The notes under the pieces: generated by a model
The model's input: only the letters and a program-made list of their open reading frames with translations
What the model was told of the DNA's origin: nothing
Databases searched by the model: none
Shown here: positions 32,350 to 44,836 of the stretch, in pieces
How the letters are laid out: every line of letters starts with the position of its first letter
Position numbering within the stretch: position 1 is the stretch's first letter
Assembly: GCF_022581195.2 (NCBI RefSeq)
Contig: NC_061479.1
Location: 5,890,001 to 5,954,000, forward strand
Direction: 5' to 3'
Source of the DNA: Helicoverpa zea
Lineage: Eukaryota > Arthropoda > Insecta > Lepidoptera > Noctuidae
DNA: 64,000 nt
Position numbers and translations under genes: made by a program

Positions 32350-34540
32350 TATTTCCTAAGCTCCTGGCATACTGCCCATAGGTCTAGTTTCTACATTTGA
32401 TCAATATTTACATTTCACCTCGTATTTGTTTTGACTAAATTGCGTTTCGTTTTACGCATTACGATACTTGTTATCTTCGCAAATAAACGGGTTAATGGAA
32501 TTGGGATCGTGTAATGGATTTTGGGGTATGTTTTTGTTTTGTTAATTAATTTGTTTAGCTTTTTTTAATTATTTAGGGAATCCTGATTGAAGGAATAACA
32601 TTAAGGTTTGGTTTGGCCGAGTTGACGATGTTTTCTCTACAAATAAATAAATAAAACTCTTTTAAAAATCGTCTCTCTCAAAAAGTTAAATCAGTAAGTG
32701 AGTTCTTTTATTAAAAGTAACTAATTAAAAAGTAAAAATGTTGCCAAAAGCTAAACACACAGACAAATTACTTACTACTTTTTTTTCTAGTTAAAATTAC
32801 GTAGACAATAATTATGAAATTTTAGTAGCTTTTCGTGTCCATGAACTCATTTAGATATATTTTGTTGCCAAAACGTCTCAAGATTATACCTCTAGGTATA
32901 ATTCCTTTATTTCCGCTTATGTCTGACATCATTTGTAAAACTAAATTGGCATTGAACTGTAGGATAGTCACGGTTTTAAACTAATTCTTTTGTCTTACGT
33001 TTGAGAGAATGGGTTAGGAATTAGATTAGACTGGGTTGTTTGGTTCCCAACATCAGATAGATCTAAATGATATCTAAACAAACAGACTTTTGAAATCTTT
33101 GCCCGCATCCCGAGAGAACACACTGATAAGTAGCCTATAACTTTCTTCGATAAATGAGCTATTTAACATTAAAGAACTTTTCAAATCCATCCACTAGAAG
33201 GTACTAAAGATTAGTGCGTTTAAAACTTTAACTTGTTCCCATAAAGAAAGAATACAAATAAATACCTACACAAAAACAATTTGTTATTGCACAAGTGCGC
33301 ACACAGGATATTTAGGTAATTAAGTAAAAAAAATACTAAGATGTGAAGAATAAGAAAAACAAATACTAAGGAAGGAGAAAGACAAAAAACTGCCAAGAAA
33401 TAAAACTTAAAACACTAGGAATTTTGAAATTTTCTCTACAGTCTGTATACCAGGTAAAACCTCTGACGAAATCTATTCTCCTAATACACCTCTTTATCAC
33501 TTCACCTAAGTCCCACGTGTAACACACGCACATTCTCATTTGGAAACCTGCCCGCAACGGGTATCCTTATGACGTCGAACACAAAGAGTCAGACAGACAC
33601 GATGACATATGGGAAGTACATGTGGTAGGACTATTAAAAGAAATGGACATACTTTAAAGTATTTATCCTTTTGTTTAGCGTAGGTATTGGCGAAACATTT
33701 TTTTTCTGGTAAAGATAGTGAGATTGGGCTCATAAGTCAGTATGTAGATGAATGGTAGTGAGCACATTATAACGATTAGGTATCCAGCCTATATCAGACT
33801 GATTAAAAACTCTGTTGAATTTTCGATAATCTTCCTAACCATTGCGCCAACATAGGCGAACTATAGTTATTAAGAATATCAAATGTAAGTCTTAAACACA
33901 ACGTAACGCAAAAGCTTTTGTTATTGTATCAAAACATTAAATCCCAAAATAACTCGAAAATAACACGATGTAGAATGCGTAGGCAGATTTAACCTCTTTT
34001 CAGACATCAACAAACCAATGAAATGACATATTTTTTTATGTATGAACTGATGGCTTAATGACTCGGAAACTGTCCACTTTTCATGCCGGGAAAATGCTTA
34101 TTTCCTTCCAAACGTGAAGTAAAAACCGCTGACAAAAGAAAATATTACACTAATGTTTTTAAGCTGAAAGTTTGTGAGTGTGTATCTTTATTAATTCTCC
34201 GCGGATTTAGATGAAACTTTGCAATAATATAGCTTATAAATCAGAATAATATATAGGCTTCTCTTATCATGGTGAGGGAAGTCGTTTTCTCAGGAAGTTG
34301 TTGGAAGCTAGTTTACAAACGAAAGTTTTCACACCTAACGCTCGGAATGGCGACGACATAATATCGTCCAAATACGCGACTTACGAAGTTGGCAACCATA
34401 TCTCATTTATAACAAATACTTACAAACATGTTGACTGATTCTAAATGCTTATACACACGGGTTGATTTCTACGTTATATTATAGTATCTACCTACGACTT
34501 GTTTTGGTTGAACATGTGATTCTTAAGTCCAATGCGATTT
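32350..34540. other. Intergenic DNA with no supported gene
   Basis: AT-rich, with only short unrecognised frames on both strands. Confidence 0.5.
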
Positions 34541-34849
34541 GGCGGAAACTATTCAGTCAGTCGAGTACCGTGATTTGAAGAGAGAGCATCTTCTTAGCTC
34601 CAGATTTTTAAAGTGAAATTATTTATTGATCATTGCCAAGTGTTGGCTTTTGAACTGAAGTTTTGGAATTCATTTCTTTTATAAATACGCTTTGTGACTT
34701 ATTCTTTCTTGGACTTTGTGAAGAGAAAGTGCCGTGTTGTGTTATTGCAAAAAAATCTTTTGAAGATTGGTGATGCCAGTTTTTATAAGTTAGTGAGATT
34801 GATATCTTAGTGATTTTGTTTTAAGTCAGTGGTTTGTTAATCAAGTGAA

Positions 34850-34910
34850 ATGTGTATGCTGTGTTCAATGTGGTTCCTGACCCGTAGGGCTTCAAGGAGT
34901 GCATCCGCAG
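34850..34910 (+). other. Candidate alternative first exon of the ankyrin/SOCS gene
   Basis: A 5'-UTR-like stretch starts near the initiator-like ATTCAGTCAGTCGAG (34551). The ATG at 34850 follows an in-frame TAA and opens 20 codons (MCMLCSMWFLTRRASRSASA) plus one base, up to a GTTTCA donor at 34911. Joined to the acceptor at 36031 it continues in frame as V-T-M-P-S into the ankyrin/SOCS protein, extending it by 22 residues. The donor is weak, so this stays a candidate. Confidence 0.35.
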
Positions 34911-35597
34911 GTTTCATATTGCCATTAATTTATATTTCAATAAGATTGCTTCATACAGGTGTATATTCTTCATTAATTTCGTGTAGTATGATAATATTCT
35001 TAATTTTTATGGGTGGCCCAGATTAAGATCATTGTAGTTTTTGATGGGTTCTTTTTATTGTCCGTTCATTTTGAGGATTATTCGTCAATTTACTATTGAT
35101 AACTTAGAAGTTCGAGCTAATACTTTAAGTGAAAGGTGATTTAAAAATAAACAACGTTATGGTGTTGAGAGTCCGTTATTTTTTAAAGACAAACTTACGT
35201 TTCACATTTTGCGTTCATTTCGCAGCAATCGTCATTGTGGTTTTTCCAAATACATAGGGATTTAATTAATCTAAAGTCGTTTATCCACCCTTAGCAAGCG
35301 TGGTGATGAATGATGAACTCTATTCATCTGTCTAGGCTTTTACCCAGCTATGTTTGTTTATAGGCATAGTTACGTATAGGCTACAGCTGCTTATCTGACC
35401 TCCTCAAAAAGATCAAATGGTATCCACTATCTACGTAGTATGCACATCGTACACAATACATGCTTTCTTCGTAATGACAATGCAACTGCATCAGGCCAAC
35501 GTCGTATGACGTTGTGCAATCAAAGTCTATTGACGATAGGACTTGCAGACCACGTGTAAAGTTAGTCTAATTCTTCAAAACCACATTAATAAATAAG

Positions 35598-35815
35598 CGA
35601 TCCCGTTGGTACAATGGTCAACATAACCGAACTGTCATACTTATGGTCCCGACTCTAGGGTTCGATTCCCGGTACGATCAACATTTTTGTGATGAGCATG
35701 TTTGGTTGTGGTCTGGGTGTTAAAATATGATTTTTTAAATCAGTATGGTACATAGATAAAGTTGTTTTATATTAAGTTTATCAATTATGTTAACACCCAT
35801 GACATAAGCCAAAGT
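35598..35815 (+). repeat. tRNA-derived SINE, family B
   Basis: Head TGGTACAATGGTCAACA and GGTTCGATTCCCGG, body TGATGAGCATGTTTGGTTGT and TGGTCTGGGTGTTA. It lies just upstream of the first constitutive ankyrin/SOCS exon. Confidence 0.7.
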
Positions 35816-36037
35816 CAAAGAAAAGTATATTTATTGTGGGCATATTATGTAAGTTACAAATCTGACCCCAAATGACTTGGGAACAGGGTAGGAAAAGGGT
35901 TCAGATGATGATGTAAGACTCATCTTAACAATATATTCGAGTGTCTATATGTCGTGCCTAATAGGCGACCGACTATAACCGACTGTTTGAAAGGAGTATA
36001 TCATCGCTAACGTCTATGATGTCTTGTTCCAGTGACC

Positions 36038-39000
36038 ATGCCGTCGGAGGTAGCTCTGGGCAAGTCGATGCAACGCGAGCTGGCGGACTCCATCATCAGG
36101 ATGGTGCCGCTCGATGAGATCCGGATATTACTGGCTTGTGGTGCTAAGGTGAGGATTACTTTAAGTGTCTCTTTGAATTGTATTATTGCACAATAGCTTC
36201 CACAAGCAGTTTTACTTACTTCCCGCATACTGAGGGAACTACTTCCCGCATCCGGATAAAAAGTAAACTATACATACCTACGTTATTCTGGTACATGTAT
36301 AATGTATAAGCTACATACTTCCAAGTTCATCAAAATCCGTTGAGACAAACACTTGCGAACTTTCGCTTTTATATACAGGGTTAATATAATGTACTTATAT
36401 GAAAATGACGAAATTTAAACCAACAACATTTTCTTAAATAGTTCAATCATCAAATGATTATCCCGCTGTGGGTGAATGAGTGTCAGACTCTTATGTTTCT
36501 TCTCTCCCTTTTGCGAACTCTTTCGAGCAATCCCTAAACAAATATACCTTTTTCGTTCCAGGTAAACGAGCCAGTAACCCAAGGTCTCCGTCCGCTGCAC
36601 TACGCGATCTGGCAGCGATACCTGGAGGCGACCCGACTGCTCGTCGTGAGGGGGTGCGATGTGAACGCCAGGGATGATTGTGGATACAGCGCTTTGCATC
36701 TGGCTGCTGAGCATGGGTTAGTTCCTATGTTTTATAGCTAAGATTATGAAGAGGGCTTTTTGGGCTCTGTAGCTATAGAACTGAATTGAAAAATTATTTC
36801 ACTGTTGGGAAGCTACAGTATAAAATCCATGTAAAATATGCTTAAATATTTAATCCGGGTTCCGTCTACGTAAACCCGCAAAAATGTACGTGCAATATGG
36901 AAAACTCGCGGTTACTCCCGCGTCCTGGGGGAACTATTTCTCATACCCGTTGACAAGGCCTATGTGATATGATCCAGAGTGCCAAGTTCTTGCACACCAA
37001 AATTTTGCAAAATTGGACCTACCGTTTCCACTTAAAGACGTAACGAACGTACACACACACTCACAAACATACGCATTTATACGTAAGTATGATTTTATGA
37101 CCAATTAGGATGCAGGCCTATAAATTAATTCTCAATACCTAAGTAGGTACAAAAAGAAATTAAACAAGAAAGTAATAAAACCACCTCCACATTCACAGCT
37201 ACACGGAACTAGTAAAGCTGCTACTAGAAAGTGGTGCAGCAGTGGACTACAGGCCTGACACAGGCGAGGAGTTCCCGCGCACCACGCTCTGTGACGAGCC
37301 TCTGCGGCTGGCCATCAGGAATAAACATTATGTGAGTACCAGCCGTCGCCTACATACCTAGGGAACTACTTCCCGCACACGGTAAACAGCCTTTTTATCA
37401 GGTTTTAGACAGACGACCTTATAAAGGTCGCCGGAAGACGCTGGATGCAGGTCGCCTCCAACAGGTATCTGTGGAGATCTGAGGGGGAGGCCTATGTTCA
37501 GCAGTGGACGTCCTATGGCTGAGATGATGATGATGAGACTATCTGTAGTTTTCGCAACAGACAGCCAAATAGAGTTACTTTCTCAATCATAGTATTAGGT
37601 AGAAGTAAGAATTGGTATTACTAAGGGGTACTAAGAGGGATGGGCCGATGTTCATCAGTGGAGTGGACGTCCGATGGCTAAGATGATGATGATGATGATG
37701 AAGAATTGGTATTTAATGGAAAAATGACTGAGCGACATCGCTATTCGTTTCGGTGCTAGGACAAAATTGTATTTAAAAAACCATTATTATGCCCGTTTTC
37801 ACCAACAATCTCTCAACGTTTCCTTAACTAAGTGTCACTTAGAATTTATAAGGGCTCCTCCAATATTGGAGTTTATAAGGGACACTTACACTTTGGAGAA
37901 AACTAAATTCGTATAAAGTGTTCCTTAAATACTCTTAGGGGATCCCTAAATTAAGGTATTTGTTGGTGAAAATGGGCATTGGACAAGCATATCTTTCTCA
38001 ACCACAATTTGCCCAACTTACCCCCACATCTTTTAACATTCTCTTTCCAATTTCCAGGAGGTAGCCCGTCTTCTCCTAGAACACGGGGCAGACCCTAACA
38101 AGAGGTACTTCTTCGGCGCCGAGATCAACCTGGTGTCAGACCCTGAGTACTTGGAGCTGCTGCTCACGTTCGGAGCCAACCCTGACTCCAGGGACCGGGC
38201 GGGGTTGACGCCGCTGATGAAGGCTGCGAGGCAGAGGAAGGTGAGAATGGAATGGCAGATATACAATAGTGCACACAGTAAACTAGGTTAGGTTTGTGAA
38301 TAAGTTAAGAGTACTAAGGTTCGCCTTAGGTAATGAAACAGACGTAGGTAGTGACTCTTTGATCTAGCTAGTTTTTTATTAATTCTTATTCTTCATTTTA
38401 TCAAGCTAAGTTATAGAAGATAATTTATTTGTAAAGGTTCCATTAGATATTGAGTTTTACATAACTCATACCTTAAGGTCTACTAAACCTATGGAATGAT
38501 CTAGCGGCAATTCGGAGTCAAAATACTGTAACAGTTCAATGGCTATAGGATATCTAATAATTATTTTATAGCCTCAAGGTCAATTTTCAAAAAGATCCTG
38601 TTCTGTTTCTTCAGTGTTATCGGCATTACATTAAATGACCGAAAAATTACTTTTGCGTTTACAACGTTAGTTCGAATGCTTCTAAAGATACCCTTACTTC
38701 CAGGGCATGGATGCAGTCCTGCTGCTGATCAGCTTCGGAGCCGACGTGAACGCGATGGCGGACGCCAGAAACGACTACCGGACTGTCATGCATTATGCTG
38801 TCTTAAGTGGTAAGAGGATTTTCTATCTGAATCATCATCGTTTTCATCATCATCCTCCGAGCCTTTTTCCCAAAATGTTGGGGTCGGCTTCCAGTGTAAC
38901 CGGATGTAGCTGAGTACCAGTGCTTTACGAGGAGCGACTGCCCTATCTGACCCCTCAACCCAGTTACCCGGGCAACCCAATACCACTTGGTTAGACTGGA

Positions 39001-42000
39001 ATTGGTTGGCCTGGACGTGTTTCTCAGGCATCAATGGCCCATCTATACATATAATAAATCTGTAAAAAAACTTTGTCTGTACATTGAATATAATAAAAAA
39101 ATTATAATTGAGTGGAGTTCAGAAACAGTAATCGAGCACAAATCCAAAAAAAAAAATCTGTCTGTTTGTCTGTATGTCTGTATGTCTGTATGTCTGTTTG
39201 TTTGTACACGCTAATCTTCGGAACTACTGGACGGATTTCAATGATTTTTTCTTTGTTGTATCGGTATAATGTCTGGGCAACATATAGGCTATAATTTATC
39301 TTCAAAACTTGAAGACCTGGTGCAGAACTGCAACAGATCAACAAAACTATAAGAGATACAAAAATGGTGCCATGGCAAAAATTGTTCCACGTGATGAGCA
39401 TTCTCGGTTGAGAGAATAAATTTGAAGATCTGGAACACCTGATGTGGAACCCCAAGAGCCCAGCTACACTGTAGCATATACGGGTATGACGTTTTAGCAA
39501 AAGTTGTTCTATCTGATAAGCACTCTCTGTTGACTTATAAAAAATGAAGATCTAAAACACCTGGTGTGGAACCCCAAGAGCCCAGCTACTCTGTAGCATA
39601 TACGGGTATGACGTTTTAGCAAAAGTTGTTCTATCTGATAAGCACTCTCTATTGACTTATAAAAATTGAAGATCTGGAACACCTGATGTGGAACTTCAAG
39701 AGCCCAGTTACACAATAGCATACATAGGAATACCGTTTTAGCAAAAGTTGTTCAATCTGATGAGCACTCTCTGTTGACTTACAAAAATCGAAGATCTAAA
39801 ACATCTCAAGTTGAACTCCAAGTGCCCTACTACACTTGAAATGACGTTTTAGCAAAAGTTGTTCGATCTGATGTATATTTTCTGTTGACTTATGAGAATC
39901 GAAGATCAGAAACAACTGATGTGGAAATGAAAGCTATCTCTAATTTCACTGTATAGTGATATAATAAGCTGGAAGTACCTCCAAGCAGTGAAGGCGGTAA
40001 TAGTTTAGGACAGACTTTCAATGGTGATGGTATATCATCGTCAATTTTACTCTTTTACTACAAAACTTTATAGAATGAATGTTCGAGTTTTAATGCTATT
40101 TGAGTGTTGTATTCTTTTTCATTTATCTTCGTGACAGGGTAGCCTACTCAGTACCGCGGGGGGCGAGGGGGCAGTCAGCTAGATTTTAATTGATCAGGTA
40201 TCTTCTTCACAATAAAACTATTACCATGGGTCGAATCTTTTCCAATGTTCTTAGGGAGAGAATCATAAGATCCCAAAGATATACCGAAGAGCGTTTGGAA
40301 GGACTTGATGCTGTTCGAGAACATCAGTCTGCTACTTGCTCCGAGGAAATCTCATCGGATCGCGAAGCGCGCTTCCGTCATTGGCATATTTACGCATCTA
40401 CATCCATATGTCTAGAGAACTTCTCAAGTAAAGAATATGCTACTCATTGTCTCGCGAGTCGGACACGTTTACTGATACAAATTATACAAAATAAGCATGG
40501 TGAATCAAAGAAAGTAATAGTCCGTCTTTTAGATAACCCTAAAATAATGGACAAGTATTGTTTTTTTTTCTTTCACAAACAAAGAACAAGGAAGATACAA
40601 AACGCTTGAATTTTGTATTAAGTCACTTCTTAGCACAAATTTTACATAGACGTGACATCACGAGCTCTCCGACTTTGTTGCGTTAAATCTCATTGTTATT
40701 ATTGTTATTACTTCAAGAGCCTTTTCCCCAACTATGTTAAGGTCGGCTTCGATGCAACTGAGTACACAACAAGAAACGACAAGAAACGACTGCCTATCGG
40801 ACCTCCACAACCCGGTTACCCGCTCAACCCAATACCTCTTGGTAAAACTGGTCACACTTACTGGCTTCTGACTGCCCATAACGACTGCCAAGGATGTTCA
40901 TTGACAGCCGGGACACACTAGAAATGACAGCTCCTCCAAAAACCGGTCATTGGTGTCCAAAATATTCTAAGAAAGTACATACGAACTAAGAAAAGTTGCA
41001 TTAGCAAGTACTTGCCAGACCTGTAATCGCAGTCACACACTCATACTTGAGAGATTGGTTCTCTAAACACTAGGTCACCACTACTTTGTTATTTAAGGGT
41101 CCGTTCAGAAAAACCACTTAAATGCGGACTAATCAGAATCACTACTTTTATCCCTATGGTCACGCCTATTGCGCTTTAGTTCTTAGCGTTTTGTTTAGTC
41201 TGCTGTGCTTTTGCCGTTGACGTACAAAAGTTAAATATATAGAACGTTTCGAATGATTTTGCGTATTCCGTTGTTTTCCCGTCAACGGGCCCTTTAAATT
41301 CAACATCAGACGATTCAGATCTTTGATTTTGCTAACCCCGTAGTCGCTGGTATAAGGGATAGGATCCGCGTACGAAGTCGCGGGCAGAAGCTAGTAGATA
41401 AATAAATACCTTAAAAACATTACCTACTTAGCCATGTCCGCTTCGTTTAATTCCACCTGTGTTGAGTGTCCACTACATTTTCCCCCCTAACTCCTCAGGT
41501 AACCCAGAGGTGGTGAACCTAATGATAAAGCAAGGCGCTAGAGTAAACTACGAGTGTCCCGAGCTGAGCAAGCCTAGTCCGTTAGACCTTGCTATATTGA
41601 AGGGAGATGTCGCTATGCTGCAGATGCTGTTGGCTGCTGGTAAGATGATGTTTAGGTTTTTTTTGCTATGAAGTTAATTAAATGCTCTAAAGAAAAATCT
41701 ACATGGAGAGAAGGGAAAAAATATCGAGAACCCTGGCGTGATTCTACTAATTTTACTTAAGCGACATACGATTCACATCCGAATAAGATCCAATCACGAC
41801 TCAATTACGATTGAAGCGTATGTGGCATTCCGCTATTTTTTCTTTTAAATAAACGTTTTTATGCGTTTCTGAGATTCAATAAATGAATCATATTGTCTGC
41901 AACTTATTTACGATTGCAATATGATTGTAGAGCAAACTACCGTATAGACCAAAATATGGCAGACCAATCGCAAACCAATCGAATGTCATTAGAATACGAT

Positions 42001-44083
42001 TGGCCTTATATTAGTAGCAGAATGCCCGATATGGTTAAAACTGCTATTGCGGTTCAATTTCTATTCAATTTTGACATTATTAACTTAGCAGAATTGGGCC
42101 CCTGTTCCATGAAACTCCAATTTTGGCCGTTTCTCCCACTTCTTGTATTCCCCTCACTAGTCCACTAAAAACTTAAACATGTATTTGTTTTTCAGGAGCT
42201 CAAGTGAACGCGTCAAGCTCAGTGATCGGGTCTCCGCTACACGTCGCGTGCTCAGACAATATTACTAACAGGAAGGAAATTGTTCAAGTAAGTAGCTTCC
42301 TTCCACTTTTGTTCACTTTCCCCTTCAAAATACCCCTTTTTTGGCAGTAGTATGGCAATCTCCGTATTCCTTGTGGACATCTCATCCACCACTATGTAAA
42401 GCAGTTGGAATAGGACTCTTACCGGCTAAAACTTTTACCAAGATAGCTCTCCTCTTTAAGTCTCCATGTCCAATATTTTTTGTTAATTTAAATGACGGAC
42501 TAATTAGAATTTATCATTATTTCCACGTCATCACGATTATTGTGATGTTTTCCTCATTTATCCGCTGTAGCCATTGAACAGTTAGGTACTTTCAGCCTGC
42601 AATTTGGTTATAAAGAAAACTTTTGATGTAAAAACTATCTAGCTAAAGCAGTTTGCCTATATTTCATACATAGACCAAAAGTATTTAACTCCCACACAAA
42701 CATATTATAGACATATTAATCAAGAACCTCCTCCTTTTTGGGAACCCAGTAAATTAACTCTCAAACTTCTGTACCCCACAGATTCTTCTAGAAAGTGGCG
42801 CGGACCCAAACCTGAAGGTGTACAATGATGAAGACGCTACACAGCTGCGTCCAGCTCTGGCGGAGTACCTCGCCAGCAACACGGAGCCTAGTGCTGAGAT
42901 TGTTGCTCTGCTGCTCAGATATGGCGCCAGGGTTAGTACTTTCAAATATATCTTATGGACGTGAATGTTATATATATACAGGAATGAATTTTATTCAGTG
43001 CGAAAACTTTGTCAACTTATGTATAGTTAAATAAGTTTTATAGGTACGTAAATTTTTATTTTGTTGTGTTTTAATACAATTGATAGCGGTTCGCTTAGCG
43101 AAAGATGTTTATTTTGTAACCGATTGTACGGTCACAGTCGTCATAGTAGGCACGGCGGCAACGCGAAACCGGTTTACTGACGCGAGCGCTGTTCCAAGCG
43201 CGTAAGAATAGTTAGTATCCATATTTTGCTGATTTTAGAGCGGATAAAAAAATGAAAAAAAAAAAAAATACTGATGATGCAGATATGTTCTGTTAATGAT
43301 TCTGGAACACCAGTTTTTTTTTGCACTGCTTAAAATTAATTCCTGTATATTTATCTTGTGGACGTGTTGCCAGCGTTCCCGAATGTTAATCAGTAGCAGT
43401 CGTTGTTACAATTCCACGTCAGAGGCTGTGAGGCGGACTTGAGAAAACTTTGACACTAGGGCTTGTTAGGTGAAACTCACTCGATAATAAGGTTCTTATT
43501 ACGGGCTCTTATTACGGCTGCAGAAATATTCAAAACAGCTGGACGCCTACCTCTTCACATCTTACATAACCAAGAAGTTGGCTTCTAAAACTAAAAATAA
43601 AAGAAAAATCACATTGACCTTTTAACACCACACACTAATGCCTTTTCACAAACAACTTAATGAATGAAATGAAAACAGAGACATAGTGGCATCCAGAGTA
43701 AAAAAAAACAAGAAAAACTAAGGTGCCTATATCTAAATAATACTTACTATTTAATTTTCCAGGTCATCATGAAAACTCAATTTCGTGACCCGGACGGCAT
43801 CTTAAACCATCTCCAGAACGTGACTTCGGAAGAGTACCAGCATATCTTCTACCTTCTTCTAGAAGCAGCCGAAGCATTCGATCTTTGCATGATAAAGAGA
43901 AACAACTCCGTTACTGCGGTACAAAAAGAAAATCTAATCCAACGTGCTAAGACCCCTATCTCCTTGCTGGCACAAACCAGGATATTTTTAAGGAGATATT
44001 TTAAAACTACTTTGGTTGATGTAGTCCAGGACATAGAATTACCAAAGATTCTTCACCAATATTTGCTTTTTAATTGTCGTTAA
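36038..44083 (+). CDS. Ankyrin repeat and SOCS box (ASB-type) protein, 9 coding exons
   Basis: Exons: 36038-36148, 36562-36716, 37199-37331, 38058-38240, 38704-38809, 41499-41639, 42196-42287, 42782-42931, 43763-44083. All junctions are GT/AG and phases close, giving 463 aa. Residues ~28-345 are ankyrin repeats (GLRPLHYAIWQRYLEATRLL, LLLEHGADPNKR, LLLTFGANPDSRD, GSPLHVACSD, LLLESGADPNLK). Residues ~421-460 form a SOCS box: TPISLLAQTRIFLRRYF is the elongin-C (BC) box and ELPKILHQYLLF the Cul5-side part. ASB proteins are substrate receptors of Cul5-type ubiquitin ligases: ankyrins hold the substrate, the SOCS box binds elongin B/C. The usual BC-box cysteine is threonine here. The acceptor at 36031 shows that there is an upstream exon. 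Introns hold a Helitron, SINEs and MITEs. The substrate is unknown. Confidence 0.85.
37412..37522 (+). pseudogene. C-terminal remnant of a LINE reverse transcriptase ORF
   Basis: Thirty-seven codons ending in TGA: DDLIKVAGRRWMQVAS, then WRSEGEAYVQQWTSYG, followed by the GATGATGATGATGAG tail. This is the ending of a very common moth LINE (RTE-like, by memory). A second decayed tail is at 37621-37700. Both lie in intron 3 of the ankyrin/SOCS gene. Confidence 0.6.
37789..37979. mobile_element. Short TIR MITE (about 191 bp)
   Basis: Left end ATGCCCGTTTTCACCAACAA, right end TTGTTGGTGAAAATGGGCAT, inverted with one mismatch. No coding capacity; intron 3 of the ankyrin/SOCS gene. Confidence 0.65.
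38838..39000 (-). repeat. SINE-A, reverse 3' part
   Basis: AATGTTGGGGTCGGCTTCCA, TACGAGGAGCGACTGCC and CCCAGTTACCCGGGCAACCC, just 29 bases after the end of ankyrin exon 5. Confidence 0.7.
39042..40182 (+). mobile_element. Probable non-autonomous Helitron with internal tandem array
   Basis: Starts TCTATACATATAATAAATCT after an A. It has a (CTGT/ATGT)n run at 39160-39205 and the GCTAATCTTCGGAACTACTG block seen in other moth Helitrons, then a 122-bp tandem array (39310-39935). It ends with the GC-rich ACCGCGGGGGGCGAGGGGGC and CAGCTAG. The base after CTAG is A rather than the expected T, so the right boundary is uncertain. Located in intron 5 of the ankyrin/SOCS gene. Confidence 0.5.
39310..39935 (+). 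repeat. Tandem array, 122-bp unit, about 5.5 copies
   Basis: Units begin at GAAGATCT-like sites: 39310, 39424, 39546, 39668, 39790, 39901. Each contains GAACACCTGATGTGGAACCC, AAGAGCCCAGCTACACTGTA and GACGTTTTAGCAAAAGTTGT. Three spacings are exactly 122; the outer ones are 114 and 111. The minus-strand ORFs over the array are repeat-encoded. Confidence 0.85.
40190..40609 (+). pseudogene. Possible Helitron protein N-terminal remnant
   Basis: A 139-codon frame with RERIIRSQRYTEERLEGLDA and EEISSDREARFRHW. Arg/Glu-rich repeats of this kind stand in front of the Rep/helicase region of insect Helitron proteins. The rest is unrecognisable and the Rep and helicase motifs are absent. It directly follows the Helitron-like element. 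The family call is tentative; it may be chance. Confidence 0.3.
40716..41095 (-). repeat. SINE-A, near-complete reverse copy
   Basis: AACTATGTTAAGGTCGGCTT at the left, GCCCATAACGACTGCCAAGG in the middle, and the tRNA-like head (AGTGTTTAGAGAACCAATCT on the minus strand) near 41060-41090. Confidence 0.65.
41737..42103. mobile_element. MITE with GGGCCCGATTCT termini, copy 3
   Basis: Inverse orientation to copies 1 and 2. Left GCGTGATTCTACTAATTTTA, right CAGAATTGGGCCC; CTG lies on both sides. Intron 6 of the ankyrin/SOCS gene. Confidence 0.65.
43015..43755. other. Intron 8 of the ankyrin/SOCS gene, nothing recognised
   Basis: A moderately GC-rich stretch at 43080-43210 (CACGGCGGCAACGCGAAACC) stands out, but I cannot classify it. 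Confidence 0.4.
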
Positions 44084-44836
44084 AGCGACAATTTTGGTAA
44101 TGTAAGGTTTTACTTAGGCTGAAGATGGAATTCTTTTGCCTCATCTTTTTTTTAAAAGGTGCTTTTGGTGTTGCCAGTTGATTTAGTCTCCCAGGTTAAG
44201 GGGTGATTTAAAATGTTGAGGCCAGTCAAGTGGGTTAAAGATAAAAGTTCTTTGGTATTTTAATGTGTAACTACGTCTTATATGACTAGTATTATTATAT
44301 TTTAATATCAAGTATAAGATTGATCCTATTTTTTGTCCTACTTTGTATTGAAATTATATTTTTGTTTGTCAATACAAGGATCTACCAAGTCTTACTATTT
44401 TTATTTTAGCTTTAAGAAGTGTATCGACGTACTTATCTGTATTTTTAATATCAGTATATATTTATCATATCATTTCAAAATATGGTTTTGAGATTATTTT
44501 TAAACAATTTTACAAAAAAAATGTGTTTCATAAAGAAAGTCTTATTATTGAAAAGAAAAAATTGAGTTATTTTTATACAATTTCGCAGAATAAAATGTAA
44601 AAGCAATTGTAATATGAAAATGTTTTGTTATTATAAATTATAAATAATGAATTAAGACATAAATATCATCTATGAAATCATTTAATATTATGTAGTCTGA
44701 TTTGTCAATGCTATGTGATAATAAGTATGTGATATATTTGTATTATTAAGGCTTATTGAGCTTGAAACCTGAGTTTCAACTTGTATCTATCTAATGAATA
44801 TTTTTTTTTAATAAAAGGAAAAACGTAAAATAAACT
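44084..44836 (+). other. 3' UTR of the ankyrin/SOCS gene
   Basis: AT-rich, no ORF. Candidate AATAAA signals at about 44590 and at 44810-44815. Confidence 0.45.

Noticed and set aside
39160..39205. CRISPR-like short repeats
   Set aside because: A (CTGT/ATGT)n microsatellite; no spacers, and the window is eukaryotic.
39102..39721. Minus ORFs of 62-132 codons
   Set aside because: They are encoded by the 122-bp tandem array and a (CTGT)n run; similar peptides repeat because the DNA repeats.
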